From Hydra vulgaris (Eukaryota > Cnidaria > Hydrozoa > Anthoathecata > Hydridae), in NCBI RefSeq assembly GCF_038396675.1, contig NC_088932.1, positions 22,285,001-22,349,000 of the forward strand: DNA of 64,000 nucleotides. Direction: 5' to 3'. This document shows, in pieces, positions 28,602-40,216 of this stretch. The translations under genes were made by a program, and so were the position numbers. The notes under the pieces are model-generated. The model saw only the letters and a list, made by a program, of their open reading frames with translations. It was not told the origin of the DNA and did no database searches. Every line of letters begins with the position of its first letter. Position 1 is the stretch's first letter.

Positions 28602-28603
28602 CT
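28602..28603 (-). other. Candidate 3' splice acceptor before TMEM175-like start
   Basis: On the minus strand the run tttttttcatAG ends 6 nt before the ATG at 28595. It could accept a 5'-leader intron or a trans-spliced leader, which Hydra is known to use. The other two paralogs have an acceptor at nearly the same place. Confidence 0.45.
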
Positions 28604-28609
28604 ATGAAA

Positions 28610-31460
28610 AAAAGGTAACTATAAATTTATTATATGCATTAACTTTCTTTTACATTTATTTTATAGTGCTACTATTAAGTCTGAAGTTGTTACATAATAA
28701 TATTCAGGACCTAATGTACCAATACAACATAATTGTACCAATAATCACATTTAGGACCTAATGTACCAATACAACATAGTAGCGGTTTAAAGTATTTTCA
28801 CTACTTGTTATTACATAAAAAAATAGCAGAGGGGCTATTTTTAATATACTAAATGAACAATGCTGGCATTTTGAAATAGTTGAAATTTCTTTTTTTAATT
28901 GAATTAATTTAATTTAATATATTAACAATTAATTATGTTTGGATGCATAATATTTTTATTTTTAACTATTAATTAATTAAGATAAAACAATAATGTCATA
29001 TATATACAGGGTTTTGTCTACAAACTTTATTTATATTGTTAATAAGCTTTTTTTTTTATTTATTTTTGGTGTAAAGCTAAAACTTATTCCTTTTGCTTTA
29101 ATTTCTAACTTTCGAAAGTTTCGAAAAATAAACATTATAAAACCGGATTATTCTACTCTATGGCTTCGCACAAATACGAGCAAATCTTCTTTATGACTAC
29201 TGCATCAATGCTGTACGGTTGATGCAAATACAACGAATTGTCTTTTTTTTTTTTTTTAATTTTTTTTTTAGTTTTCACCATAAAAAAACCATAAAAACAC
29301 CATAAAAATAGGTCAAAACACCATAAAACACCATAAAACACCATAAAAAAAGGTCAATTTTATCTTTTCATGGTGTGTTGTTATTTTGCTTATCATTAAC
29401 ATAAAAAATTTTATTATAACCCAGTTTGTTTCTTGAAACCAATAGTTTTAATAAGTCGTCTGTTAAAAAGAAATAAAAGATGCTTTTACTACTGAATAAA
29501 TAAAATAACCGTTGGTTTTGGAAACTCCTAATTTCAACAAGAAGTATTTCGTGAGTAATGGGGTCAACTACATTCATTTTAAGCGCATGAAGTAATTGGA
29601 GCATTAAACGAGCGTAAAGAGTTTAAACCAATATTAATACTAAAAACAATTATTTTGGCGATATTGAGCAGTTTCTTTGTTTACCGAATAATACCATTCC
29701 ATTAAACTTTCAAAGAAAAAAACTTTCTTTTAATGTCACGATCTTATCAAAATGTAATTTAAATTTGTTTTCATAAATTTTATGTTTTGGTTTTGCTGTA
29801 TTTTAAATTTCATCATCACTAAAAAAAAAAAGCATTTAAGTGATACTTATGGTCAGTATTGGATGCTTGTAAAAAGTTTAACCGCTACTTTCGGCGTTTC
29901 TGAGAGGTTTTAATTAGATTAAAATTGTCTACAATTATTAAGAATTTTTAAGTTAAAAATTAGTCTTTTGCTCTCATGTTTTCAAATTTACAAAGCTATT
30001 TTCAAATAGAATTATGAATAATTAAAACAGTAAGAAAAGAAAACAAATTTCTCTCTTTTTTTTTGTTTAATTTTTTTTAATGCTTTAAATAGTTAAATTA
30101 TTTTAAGAAGCTCAAGTGCAACTTTTAATTGCCGCTTTCCATACTGTTTTGATTTTGCTAATTCTAAAAATCTAATTAACTTTACTTACGGTAAAATTAA
30201 AAAGAAAAAGAAAAAAGAAAAATGAAACAAAAACTTATCCGTCCTTTAACAAACAAACACACAAAAATTCGTTTATTGATTAATTTTTTATTGGTAATTT
30301 TGCACATTTGTATGGTGGCACATCGTTGCCTTAAGAAAAAAAAATTCCAGAAAAATTCTACGTGGCCTATTAATGCCAATGCCATACGGCTTTACTTGTT
30401 TGCAAATGCCGTGAAAAAAAATAGCGACTAACATGCTAAAACAACGCTTGGTTAAAAGACATATATGAGATGGAAACTACATACATGTTAAAAGACATAC
30501 ATGCGATGGAAAGCCTAAAATGCTACATAAAAAAAAATCTTTTAAGTAAAGAAATTTTAGACTTTATAAAAGTTAACTAAGCACCACGTGCACGCGGTGC
30601 GCACTACCTGGATATTGGATTTCAAAATCTATTTTATATGGAATCAATTTTTAAATTTTGAAATTGCCTAAGAATTCTTTTAAAATTTTAAAATTGTTAA
30701 ATTTTAAAATCGTTTTAATTTTTGATGCATAACTCGATATCCATGGATATCGAGTTATGCATCAAAAATTAGAACGATTTTAAAATTTACTTGTACCAAG
30801 GGCTTTTGTTTAAGCAGCCGTGTTCTCAGAAGATCAAACCGCACTTGAAAACAGAAAACCTTGCTTTAAAAAGAAGAAAGCGAAGGACAGCTATGTATCA
30901 GAAAGTTTAAATGTATAGAGTTAATACATTAGAAAATCTTTTGAAAGTATATTTGATAAAAGATTAATTTACTGCATTACTAATACTATTTTAGTATTTT
31001 GTATTCTCATGTTTAAAAAAAAGAAGATAAAACGAACACATTTAGAGACTTCTATTGTATTTCACTAACTTATGTCTAATAAAGTTTTTTTTTAGCAAGA
31101 AGGAAAAAAAACTTAGTAACAAACCATATAAAATAATGTAAACTATATTGTATTTAATATATAATTCAATATTTAACTTCACTATTGTCTTTGAAGTCTT
31201 TCGATTAAAGGTATCATATACTTTATACAGGTAATAAGTCCCTCAAAAGATAAGCAAGAAACAAAATACATTAAACGATCAATAAAATTGCATTTTTAGC
31301 TATAAACACACTTTTAAGTCTTTCAAAAAAATTGAAATCTTCATCTGAGCCATGATTGTATGACATTTTTCTTTTATTGTTAAAGAAATAACCAAAATCT
31401 TTTATTAAAAGCACAGATGCTTCTGCAGCCTCTTCAATTTTTTGCCAGAAACCAGCATAT
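28610..31460. other. AT-rich spacer with palindrome and minor repeats
   Basis: Holds a duplicated aggacctaatgtaccaatac (28707, 28752), a short accataaaac tandem repeat (about 29277-29350), a 90-bp palindrome (30699-30788) and, on the minus strand at about 31310-31455, an open stretch WQKIEEAAEASVLLIKDFGY that may be a transposon-gene fragment cut by the hAT end at 31461. No complete gene seen. Confidence 0.45.
30699..30788. repeat. 90-bp near-perfect palindrome
   Basis: Symmetric about the CCATGG at 30741-30746 with no spacer; I find one mismatched pair in 45. Arms include aactcgatatCC and the outer aaattttaaaatcg. Spacerless palindromes of this length can extrude as cruciforms and are unstable, so this one is likely young. 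Confidence 0.85.
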
Positions 31461-31648
31461 TAAGGGCCTGCGTATCGTTTTTATTTTGAAACGATATTGT
31501 AACGATACGATAACTGGGTTTTGAAAAAATACCGACAACAATACGATTAGGGTCTTTGGAAATGCAAACGATAACATAACGATAAAATATCGTTATAAAT
31601 CTATAATATCGTATGAATTTTCAACTTAAAAAAACCATATCGTTACTA

Positions 31649-33674
31649 CACTGTTTTCCAAATTGACCGCGAGGTTGAAACTCTCCCCACTCCTGATTTT
31701 TTTACATTTAATCAGTCATATGAATTAGTAAGCACATTATATGTTGTCAAAAAATCTTAACTAAGTGCTAAATATGTATATTTTCAAAATTAAAACGCAT
31801 AATTTTTGGCTTTTTTTCTTCCAAAGTTTTAATAAAGCCAGCCATTATGGTTGTCAAAATAACCCATTTATATTTATTTAAACCATGATATAAATACACT
31901 TGTATCACAAATGATATTAACGCTTGTTTAAATTAAAATTTACTACAGCAGATGTTTCTTTTACAGTTCATACAAGTTTTTTTAAATTTGTTACGAACAT
32001 GTTCACCACATCGTTCTGCATAGTTACCTAGGCTAATATTATTGTGTTCTACTAAGAAGAGAAAGCGACACACTAAAATATGTATTTTCCATGAAACTGT
32101 CAAGTCATAGCCAAATACATCTTTTGTCTTTGAAAATGAACTTTTGAAATCTTCAATTTTAACAGAAACATCTGTACTCATTTTCAAACCAAGCGCAGCT
32201 GATTTCACTAATGAAAACTTACGCAAACAATTAATTATTGGCAAAATATTGATTGTTGCAGTTAAGGTAACATCCCTCTCCAAATTATCGAACAGGGACA
32301 TAAATCTATTAGCATTGTTTCCATCTAAACCTACACCATGGTACCCTCTCATTAATATGTAATGTGTTTTCAACCAGCTTTGAAAAGCTGACCAAACATA
32401 TAAAAGCAAAGTACAGAGTTTATCCACAACTCCCATCATAATGTGAAGCTCAGGATGAGGAACAATGAGTTCAAGAAAAAGTTTTTTGATCTTCTTTTAA
32501 GTAAACTATATGAGGATTTATTACATTTTTGTATTACTGCATTTTTAATCTTTTTTTTCCACCATATACATATTGATGATAACGAAAGTCAATGGAGCCC
32601 AACGTTCTTAGTTTCCCTGCTTCAAGGGAGCATTCTCCTTCATAATACAGACAGGCATATTTGCCCGAGTGACTTGAAAGTCCGAAAACACTGTTTGCGC
32701 ACTTTAGATCAAATGCCATACTGAATTTCACTTCTTCAAGTTGAAAAGGTACCAATAATTTTCGAAAACATTAACAATAACTTTTAAGAAGTTTTGACCA
32801 CCATCTTAAGATATTTAGAGTTTCCTGCCATTCAGTCATTTTAACATTAATGCTTGATTCTGCAGCACTTGTTAGATTCATGCGTAAAGTAGAACATAAT
32901 TTTTTGGTTTTATTTTTAGACAGTTCTAATACATTTGATAGCTCCATAACAGTTTGGAATAAGATATGATTTTCTTTCTTTTCGACTTAATTTCATTCAC
33001 TCCAACTGTAACAGAGAAGATTTCCAATTGTAGACATCTTGAACTGCTCTCCACTTACAATGCTTTCATGTTCCATTTTACACTTTAACAACCCTGATGC
33101 TACTTTTTCTGCATGTTTATCTCCAAGTGATTCACTAATATCTATGATATTCCTTACAGCTTTACTTTTGCAACAATCATGAGAAATTCCTCTATCTAAA
33201 ATTAATAGTAAGAATTTTATAACAATTTTTGAAATAAGTAAAAACAATAAAAAATCTATTGAATCGAACTGTAAAATAACATAAAGAGAAAAAATGTTTT
33301 AACTAAACTTATTTTAATCTTATTCATAAATTATAAAATCATAAACAATCCATACTTAGATTTAAATTGATGAGTCTACAGATTTTTGCAGCTATATTTA
33401 AAGTTTTCGACTCTGGCTCAACATTTGTCTGGATACATACTTTTAATCTGAAAAGCAGCCGTAAATGGGTTATTTTAATTACCATAATGGCTGACTATTA
33501 AAACTTTTGAAGAAAAAAAGCCAAAAATTATGCGTTTTAATTTTGAAAATACATACTCAGCACTAGATTTTTCTGACAACATATATTGTGTTTACTAAGG
33601 GATATGATTGATTAAATGGAAAAAAATCAGGAGTGGGGAGAGTTTCACCCTGGTGGTTAATTTGGAGAACAGTG
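31649..33674 (-). mobile_element. Nested DNA transposon with CACTGTTTTCC ends and ACTA target repeat
   Basis: Inverted repeats of about 200 bp start CACTGTTTTCCAAATTGACC and end with the inverse, GGTTAATTTGGAGAACAGTG. ACTA flanks both sides (31645-31648, 33675-33678). The ends plus a 4-bp duplication would suit CACTA/EnSpm or Chapaev-type elements, but I cannot decide. Coding relics on the minus strand (see next entry). Confidence 0.8.
31933..33247 (-). pseudogene. Uncharacterised transposon gene relic
   Basis: Minus-strand blocks: 33247-32993 (basic, with SKAVRNIIDISESLGDKHAE), 32755-32534 (FDLKCANSVFGLSSHSGKYA, then a C-Y-Y-E-G-E segment where a Cys pair might have been) and 32439-31933 (MMGVVDKLCTLLL, HGVGLDGNNANRFMSL, VSWKIHILVCRFLFLVEHNN, YAERCGEHVRNKF). 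Frames are broken between blocks. I recognise the last block as part of a family common in invertebrate genomes that looks transposon-borne, but cannot name its superfamily or assign catalytic residues. Confidence 0.55.
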
Positions 33675-33904
33675 ACTAGCTTTTTCAAACGAGAATAACC
33701 GATAAATACCAATATGAAACAATATGAAAAGATACATTGTTCTATTTCGTAATTTATTTAACTTAAGGAAATATACATTCATAAAAAAATTCCGAATTTT
33801 TGCTTCAGTCTAAAGTTCCAAACTAATCATTTTCTTAAACTACCAGATCAACCACATTTGGAGTACTGGCACGAGAGGTAGCAGGAGACGGTAAGGGAGG
33901 TCCT

Positions 33905-36427
33905 TCAAGGCAGCAGCTTCATAAGCTTGTTTTTCAGCAGAAGTGATTTCAACCATTTCTTGATCTTGACTTTACCATAGTTTTGCTGGATATACAGGAG
34001 TTTTTCTACTTGTTCTGGTTGCAACTTGGTTTGTTTGTAGGAGACAATAGCACCTCCAGCACTGAAAGCTCTTTCTGACGAAGCACTAGATGCAGGCACA
34101 CAAAGCCATTTTCTTGCAGATTCTGCCAACGGAAACTTGTGCTTGTTGGTACTCCAGAAGTCCAAGACAACCAGTCCAGAGACTGCAGGTAGCTTGAGGT
34201 ACATTTCCCATTTAATAATAATGGAAGACTGATCAGTTGTGGCAAAGGTAACTCTAAAGAGGATGTCACTAGCCAAATCAAAAAAAAAGTAGTCACCGGG
34301 CTAGAAACCTTGAGATCTTGTCTTTTCTAGTTGCCTGGCTTCCATCTCTTGTTTTTCCTGGATCCATTTTTGATGATTCTGAGATTTTGTAATAAGAGCG
34401 TCATAGGCCTCATCAAATCCACCAATCTTTTTTCAAAGCCTGACCCTTGTACAGAGGATTCAGCACGTTTGCGACTGAATAGTGCAAGTTGGTTGCTCCA
34501 GATTCTGAAAACCGGAAATCAATGGCTTTAACTAGTTTTCGGTAAAACATCTTAGCAGTAGGAGACAGGCCATCACAAATAGCTTTCAGAAGTCGGTATT
34601 TCAATCCATACAGATGAGAGATAACTCTGTGAATGGAGACTTTCTTGTCAGCAGAAAAGCTTTCCGAAATGTCGAAGATTTTCCTTAAAATTGGCAAAAT
34701 TTTAACTCATTCTCACTGGGAATAGCGGGTGCAAGTTTGTTAGGGTCAGAACCTGCATTATCCAAACTTGCTTTTGGGGATGGTTGCCTTCATGTTGGAA
34801 GCTGAGTCATGACACAAACAACATAGCTGTGTCCGGCATATCCGGGAATCATTTCTAAAAATAAAAAAAAATTAATAAGTATAAATATTATACAAATTAA
34901 AATTTACATATAACAATTTAATACCTTTAGTTATAATATTATATTATAAAATTATAACTAAAGGCATAAAAATATTATATGTAACGGGTAATATCCCTAA
35001 TATGTTAAACTGTATAAAAATTTGGTTCAACAAATCAACAAATACTACGTAATTAGCTTCCTTAGTAATAGTAAGTTAAAGTATTAGTGTAAGTACTATT
35101 ATACTAAGTTAAAAAAACTTTTATAAAAGTTTACTTACTAATCCAGTCTGTTTGCAATAGCTTCTGCAGTATAGCTTCCAGAAAAGGGTGATACACCAAT
35201 AACAAACATCCGGTGGTTGAAGTCTTCATAGATGAAGTGGAGGGTGATGGCTTGATACGCGTCATTATTCCGACTTTGCTACATGTCAGAAGAAATGGCA
35301 AATCCAGGACTTTTTGGCAACTCTTTCTCCAGAACTTGATCCACTGCTACTTTCACGTTTTTCAAAACTAATGTCAACCTAAAAGAAGAAAAAACAAATA
35401 AAAAACTGTTGTTTATACTAATTTATAGTTATTTAAAAAAACTAACAAAAAACAATTGGCTTCTTAGTAAGTTAGTACCTCCTTTTTAATTTTAAAAAAT
35501 GATTTTAAAATTAAAAAGGAGGTACTAACTTACTAAGAAACAACAATAATGCAATAATGGCGTCATGGGACTTATGGCGTCATTTTCATTGCAATTAAGA
35601 CTAAGGGGTATGGGATTTTAAGTTTGATTTAAAACTTATACAAATTATTTAAAGCTGTTTCCCTTTTAAACCAAATGAAACCATCCCAAAATTGTTTACT
35701 TAACCAAAAGTACAATAAATTATATACCTTACTTAAAACGTGAGTATCTTGTTGCAGCCTTGATCAGCATCTTTGGGTTGAAATAAGCAATCAGATCCTG
35801 GAAGCCTTCATGCTCAACAAGGCTAAATAGTAAGTTGCATCTAGCTAAGAACTTTGCAATTTCCAAATCACCTTGAAGTTGATCTCTGTCTTGTGGTTTG
35901 TATTTTAACCAAGCATCAATCTTTTTATTCTGATTGGCCTTAAATGGACTGCCCAGTTTTCTTGACTTTACTTTTCTGTCCATGACCAGAGGAACCTTGT
36001 CTCCATGATCTTTTTCATTGGAATCATCCTCGTCGTATATCTGTAAAGTTAAAAAAAAGTTGTAAAATTTTTACATTACAATGTACACGCTGTAAAGCGG
36101 ATAAAGCCTGTAATACATTGTAGTATTTAAATTTTGAACATACTAAATATAGAAATAGTCAATTTAAAACTTTTTTCTCACAACTGTCGTGTTGTAGCTC
36201 ATTAAAAGCAACATCAGCTTCTTCTCTGACTTGTCATGTTTAATCTGGGCAAATTCAACTGAACGCTTTCTAAAAAGATGGGATCTCATCCCAGAAATGT
36301 TATGATCTGCAACCTTGACAACTGCCGGACAGAGCTTGCACTTTGCTTTGATGACTCTTTCACCAGTTGCACTTTGAGTCACCTCTTCTTCAAAGAAGTT
36401 CCAGATTACCGTTCTTGGACGCGGCAT
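33905..36427 (-). pseudogene. BED zinc-finger hAT transposase, multi-exon, degenerate
   Basis: 36427-36172 encodes a BED finger: MPRPRTVIWNFFEEEV, then KCKLC and the H-x4-H-like SHLFRKRS. 36040-35729 and 35380-35140 carry linker and the start of the RNase-H region (SPGFAISSDM is followed by a stop). 34860-34413 contains VIGVSP-downstream and helical parts. 34276-33905 is the hAT C-terminal dimerisation segment, with DFWSTNKHKFPLAESARKWL and PASSASSERAFSAGG, the best-conserved hAT signature. Stops at about 35283 and 34720 and frameshifts between blocks mean this copy is probably inactive. AG/GT-like boundaries near 36040 and 35380 suggest the ancestor had introns. Confidence 0.85.
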
Positions 36428-36832
36428 GATGTTTACAATTAACTTATAAGATCAAACTTCTAAACTAAATAAGAAAAAGAATCTCTTACTTTATAAAAAA
36501 AAAATTAAATCTGGACAATAATTCTGTCCAACTAGTCACTTTGACTCCCTCTCGAAAACTAGCCTTTTCCCAAAAAATGACAATTTTTTTACTATAAAAT
36601 TTCTATCAGGCATTTCAAATAACTGATATTTCAAATTTGACAACAATATCAAGTCATTAACATAATATTTCAAAAATTTATCTTTTCTTTTACTACTTTG
36701 AACAACCTGGAGCAATAATAATTTTTGCTATCAAAGTTTAACTATATTTCACTTAAAAAGTTTAATAACAAATTAAAAATAGACATTTCGTACATACTAT
36801 TATATTGTAACAAATAAAATAAAACAAAGTTT

Positions 36833-36971
36833 ATCATATCTTACCTTCAAAATTGATCATATCTTACCTTCAAAATTGATCATATCTTACCTTCAAAATT
36901 GATCATATCTTACCTTCAAAATTGATCATATCTTACCTTCAAAATTGATCATATCTTACCTTCAAAATTGA
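36833..36971. repeat. 23-bp minisatellite, six copies
   Basis: Unit ttaccttcaaaattgatcatatc repeated at 23-base spacing (36841, 36864, 36887, 36910, 36933, 36956) with almost no variation, so expansion is recent. Located in the 5' part of the BED-hAT element. Confidence 0.95.
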
Positions 36972-37201
36972 TTAAATTTGATTATTTTTACAAAACTTTT
37001 GCTTTCTTTTTCAATGTTTTTTTGTGTGTTTTTTTTTTGTGGAATTATTTAGATTTTCCCTGAGACACCAAAGAGTCACTGTTTTCTTTTTGAACTTGAT
37101 ATTTTTTTCCCTATCTGACTGCGAATCATATAAACTACAATTCTTTTTTATATAGTTTTACAACCGCGTTATTTTGACACATTAAATACATTTAGATCTT
37201 G

Positions 37202-39271
37202 CCCAGTAAACACACAAACGTCTACTAAACGTCAAAACAACGTTTCAACAAAACGTTCAGATTTGGTCAATTATCCGTTTAGAATGAAATCCAGATTAAC
37301 GTTTAGAACAAACGTCCATAAAACGTCTATATTCAAACGTATTTTAGACGTCTATAGGATTATTATACGTATATAAAGCGTTTAGATTTTGTCTAATTTA
37401 CATTTAAATCTAGTCTAATTAACGTATATAAAGCGTTTAGATTTAGTCTAAGTAAACGTATATTAAACTTGTCTATTAGTTTCTTTGATTTAGTTAACGT
37501 AAATTTAATTTATTTAAGCTTTAAAACTAATATAAGTTAAAATTACGTTGTAACTTTTTAACTTTATATAAGTATATAGGTATAGAGCTATATAGGTCAT
37601 GAAATTTATAAATAGGATATAGTTGTTAAAAGTAATAAAATTTATAAATAAGATATAGTTATAAAAGACCTGGTCTTATTATTTATATTTTTTATAACTA
37701 TTATAATATGTTTATAAACTTTTATACCATACTACTTATACTATACTTTTATTTTATAAAACTATGTATAAAGTATAACCTTATATAAAAAATTTTTATA
37801 TAGTGGGGGTTTAGAGAAAAAATGTTTGTGCACTGTGCTTGTTTATGTTTCGATAATTAAAAAAAATTAAATGATCAAGCTTTTGGCAGTGGAAATATTA
37901 TATTAAAAAATTTCTATCAAATATTTTTTAAATATCATCTCAGGAGAAAATAAAAGTTTACATTAATATTAAGATTATTTATAAAATTAATATACTCATA
38001 AACAAATATTTTCGATCACTAGTTTATGTATTATCAAAAATCTTCCTAGAATACCGTCTACCACTTGTTTATCATGCACCTGTTTGTGCAACATCATCTT
38101 CTACATTCTTATCCTGATCGTCTTATTTCGTAACCTGATTTGTAACCGCAAAAAACTATTTTAATTAAAATAATTTTAATGTACATTCATAAAATAAAAT
38201 TAGAATTACACAGAACAACTTTACATATAGAGGATTTTCTGAATGGAAGTTTCCAAAATTTCCTGCACCATCCATGTTTATTTTTGACAAAAATAAAAAT
38301 TGGAAAATTTCGAAAGTCGCGCCATATCATATGCAGTGGCTTTTACCAGCTCTGTTCAACCAATTTTCTTTAGCAAATGTAACTAAATTAAGCGAATATG
38401 CATCTAAATTTAAAAAATTAAAAAATTTATTTATTAAACCTCTTAATTAATGCAAAGATGAATACCTACTGCTACACTATCCAACTAACGCTTACAAAAT
38501 GAATTTAAACTGTTTATAAAACTTACGAAAAAAGTTCTTGCAGCAGGACTTTCATAACGAGAGACCAGCAACTCATATTTTCTAACTGTGTCAATGTTGC
38601 AATCAATAATTTCTAAAACATCTGAGTCCATTAAGTTGTTGGCATTTAGGAAGGTAGATTGTCGTGATAAGAGATTTTTAACTTTTTAGCTTCCGACACT
38701 CGTTTATTATTTATTAATCAGTCGTTTTGCTTTCAGTTGTTGTAAGGAAGTGAATCTTGTAAACGCATTTAAATTAATTATTTAGCCAATAAAAAGTAAT
38801 TTTTTAATAATTTTTTTTATTTCGTTTTAATTATGCCTATTTAAACCGCGTGACTTAAGCTGTTATGTGAGTCTTCTGACCAATGGCTATATTGCTATAT
38901 TATAATATAATAAACGTTTATTAAACGTCGATCAAACGTTCAGAATAACAACTTATATTAGTCAATATTGTAAACGTTTGATTGACGTTTAATAAACGTA
39001 TAAATTAAAAAATTTAAAGCGTAGATTTTAAATCTTTAAATGTTTACGTTTAATTAAGGTCAATTAAAGGTTTACAATATTGACTAATGTAAGTCGATAT
39101 TCTAAACGTTAAATCGACGTTTAGTAAACGTATATATAAAAAAGTTTGAAATATACATTTCAAATCAAGCGTCAATTTTTAGTCAATAATAGGTCGCTAA
39201 ACGTTTTATCTATTTTTCGACCGATTTTGATTAAATATTGACCAATTCTAAACCAATCTGTGTTTACTGGG
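37202..39271. mobile_element. CCCAGTAAACACA element with AAACGT-rich subterminal arrays
   Basis: Starts CCCAGTAAACACACAAACGT and ends with tctgtgtttactggg. The outer 300 bp on both sides are packed with aaacgtttattaaacg-type repeats in both orientations; the middle (37500-38880) is AT-rich. Termini and ACGT-rich repeats resemble those of the small element at 9540 and the array at 663-921, suggesting one superfamily with CCCAGT termini. No clear transposase, but see the possible exon at 38526-38631. Nested in the BED-hAT element. Confidence 0.75.
38526..38631 (-). CDS. Possible first coding exon inside the CCCAGTAAACACA element
   Basis: On the minus strand ATG at 38631 opens MDSDVLEIIDCNIDTV, RKYELLVSRYESPAARTFF, and the frame runs exactly to a consensus donor GTAAGT. 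The 35-residue stretch is helix-like and charged. No downstream exon could be identified with confidence, so this may be a remnant of the element's own gene. No function is proposed. Confidence 0.3.
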
Positions 39272-39886
39272 TGTATGCGTTAACACCTACATACATTAAC
39301 ACCGACACACATTATTACCCTACATACATTAACACGCTAATTGCATCTTGAAGACTTTTATTAATCAACAAAGTTTTCAGCTGACATCCTATTTAATGGG
39401 TCTGAAAGGATCAATTAATTAGATGTCAAACTTGCGCTTCCGCAGTGAAGCAAATTTTTTGCCAGCCAGGTTTGTTTTGCCAGCCTAAAATGACGCAATG
39501 ATAAATCAAAGCAAAACAAAAATGAAGTATCGTCAGTTTAAATAAAATGGCTACCGGCATTAAAAACTTTATAATCTTACTTCACTTTTTCTTACGGAAC
39601 TTTTGTCAAGTTAGACATCTAGATAATATATACAATTGGAAAGGATTAACTTGTAAAACCGGTAAAGATAGGCAAAAAGACGTCTTGACTCGACTTGAAG
39701 ATTTATAATATATTTGAACTAAAATTTGGCATTTTTTAAAAAAATAATTGGGATATTGTAAAATATATCATTATTTTATATTTCATTATTCATCGGTATC
39801 TCTAGTTACTTTTATGTATTCCGAACACCGATAAAAAAAGCCGATATTATCGTTTCAATCGATAAATTTTCAGTCAGTTATCGATT

Positions 39887-40216
39887 CAAACGATAAGTTA
39901 TCGTTTCATAGATAAATTCATATTATTTGATATCGTTATTGTTTCATATAGTTATCGTTTCAAAATATCGGTTCATACTAATATACCGATAACGATACGC
40001 AGACCCTTAGTCTCCTCATGTTACCGGCCACCTGAAGATGATTTATTAAAATTTTCAAATCATTTAAAACAAATTTTTATAAAAAATAACAGTGTAAAAA
40101 AAAAAAATTCTGTATTGGAGACATAATCATAGATTGTTTACAATATGATAAACATGCTAATAATAAACTTTTGACGAAATGTTACAACATTACATCTTCC
40201 CAATTATTAATAAACC
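39887..40216. repeat. 330-bp segmental duplication, copy A
   Basis: Contains the right end of the BED-hAT element (to 40009) and a LINE endonuclease fragment (SSCYRPPEDD frame). It matches 44314-44643 over 330 aligned bases with no gaps; I find three substitutions. Continues as 18 matching bases at 43260-43277 beyond the P-element. Confidence 0.93.

Larger units (their letters stand above)
31461..40009 (-). mobile_element. Composite BED-type hAT transposon with nested insertions
   Basis: The left end TAAGGGCCTGCGTATCGTT (31461) and the right end, inverse of TAAGGGTCTGCGTATCGTTA (ending 40009), are matching inverted repeats; subterminal DNA at both ends is rich in atcgttt/aacgat repeats. The transposase lies on the minus strand between 36427 and 33905. 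Two other transposons are nested inside (31649-33674 and 37202-39271). No 8-bp target duplication is visible, perhaps because the right end belongs to a later segmental duplication, so full-length unity of this element is inference. Confidence 0.7.

Noticed and set aside
36833-36971. CRISPR-like array (23-bp repeats)
   Set aside because: Head-to-tail units without spacers; simple tandem expansion.
31461-40009. 8-bp target duplication for the BED-hAT element
   Set aside because: Flanks cagcatat and gtctcctc do not match; the right flank is LINE sequence and part of a duplication, so the pairing of ends is only inferred.
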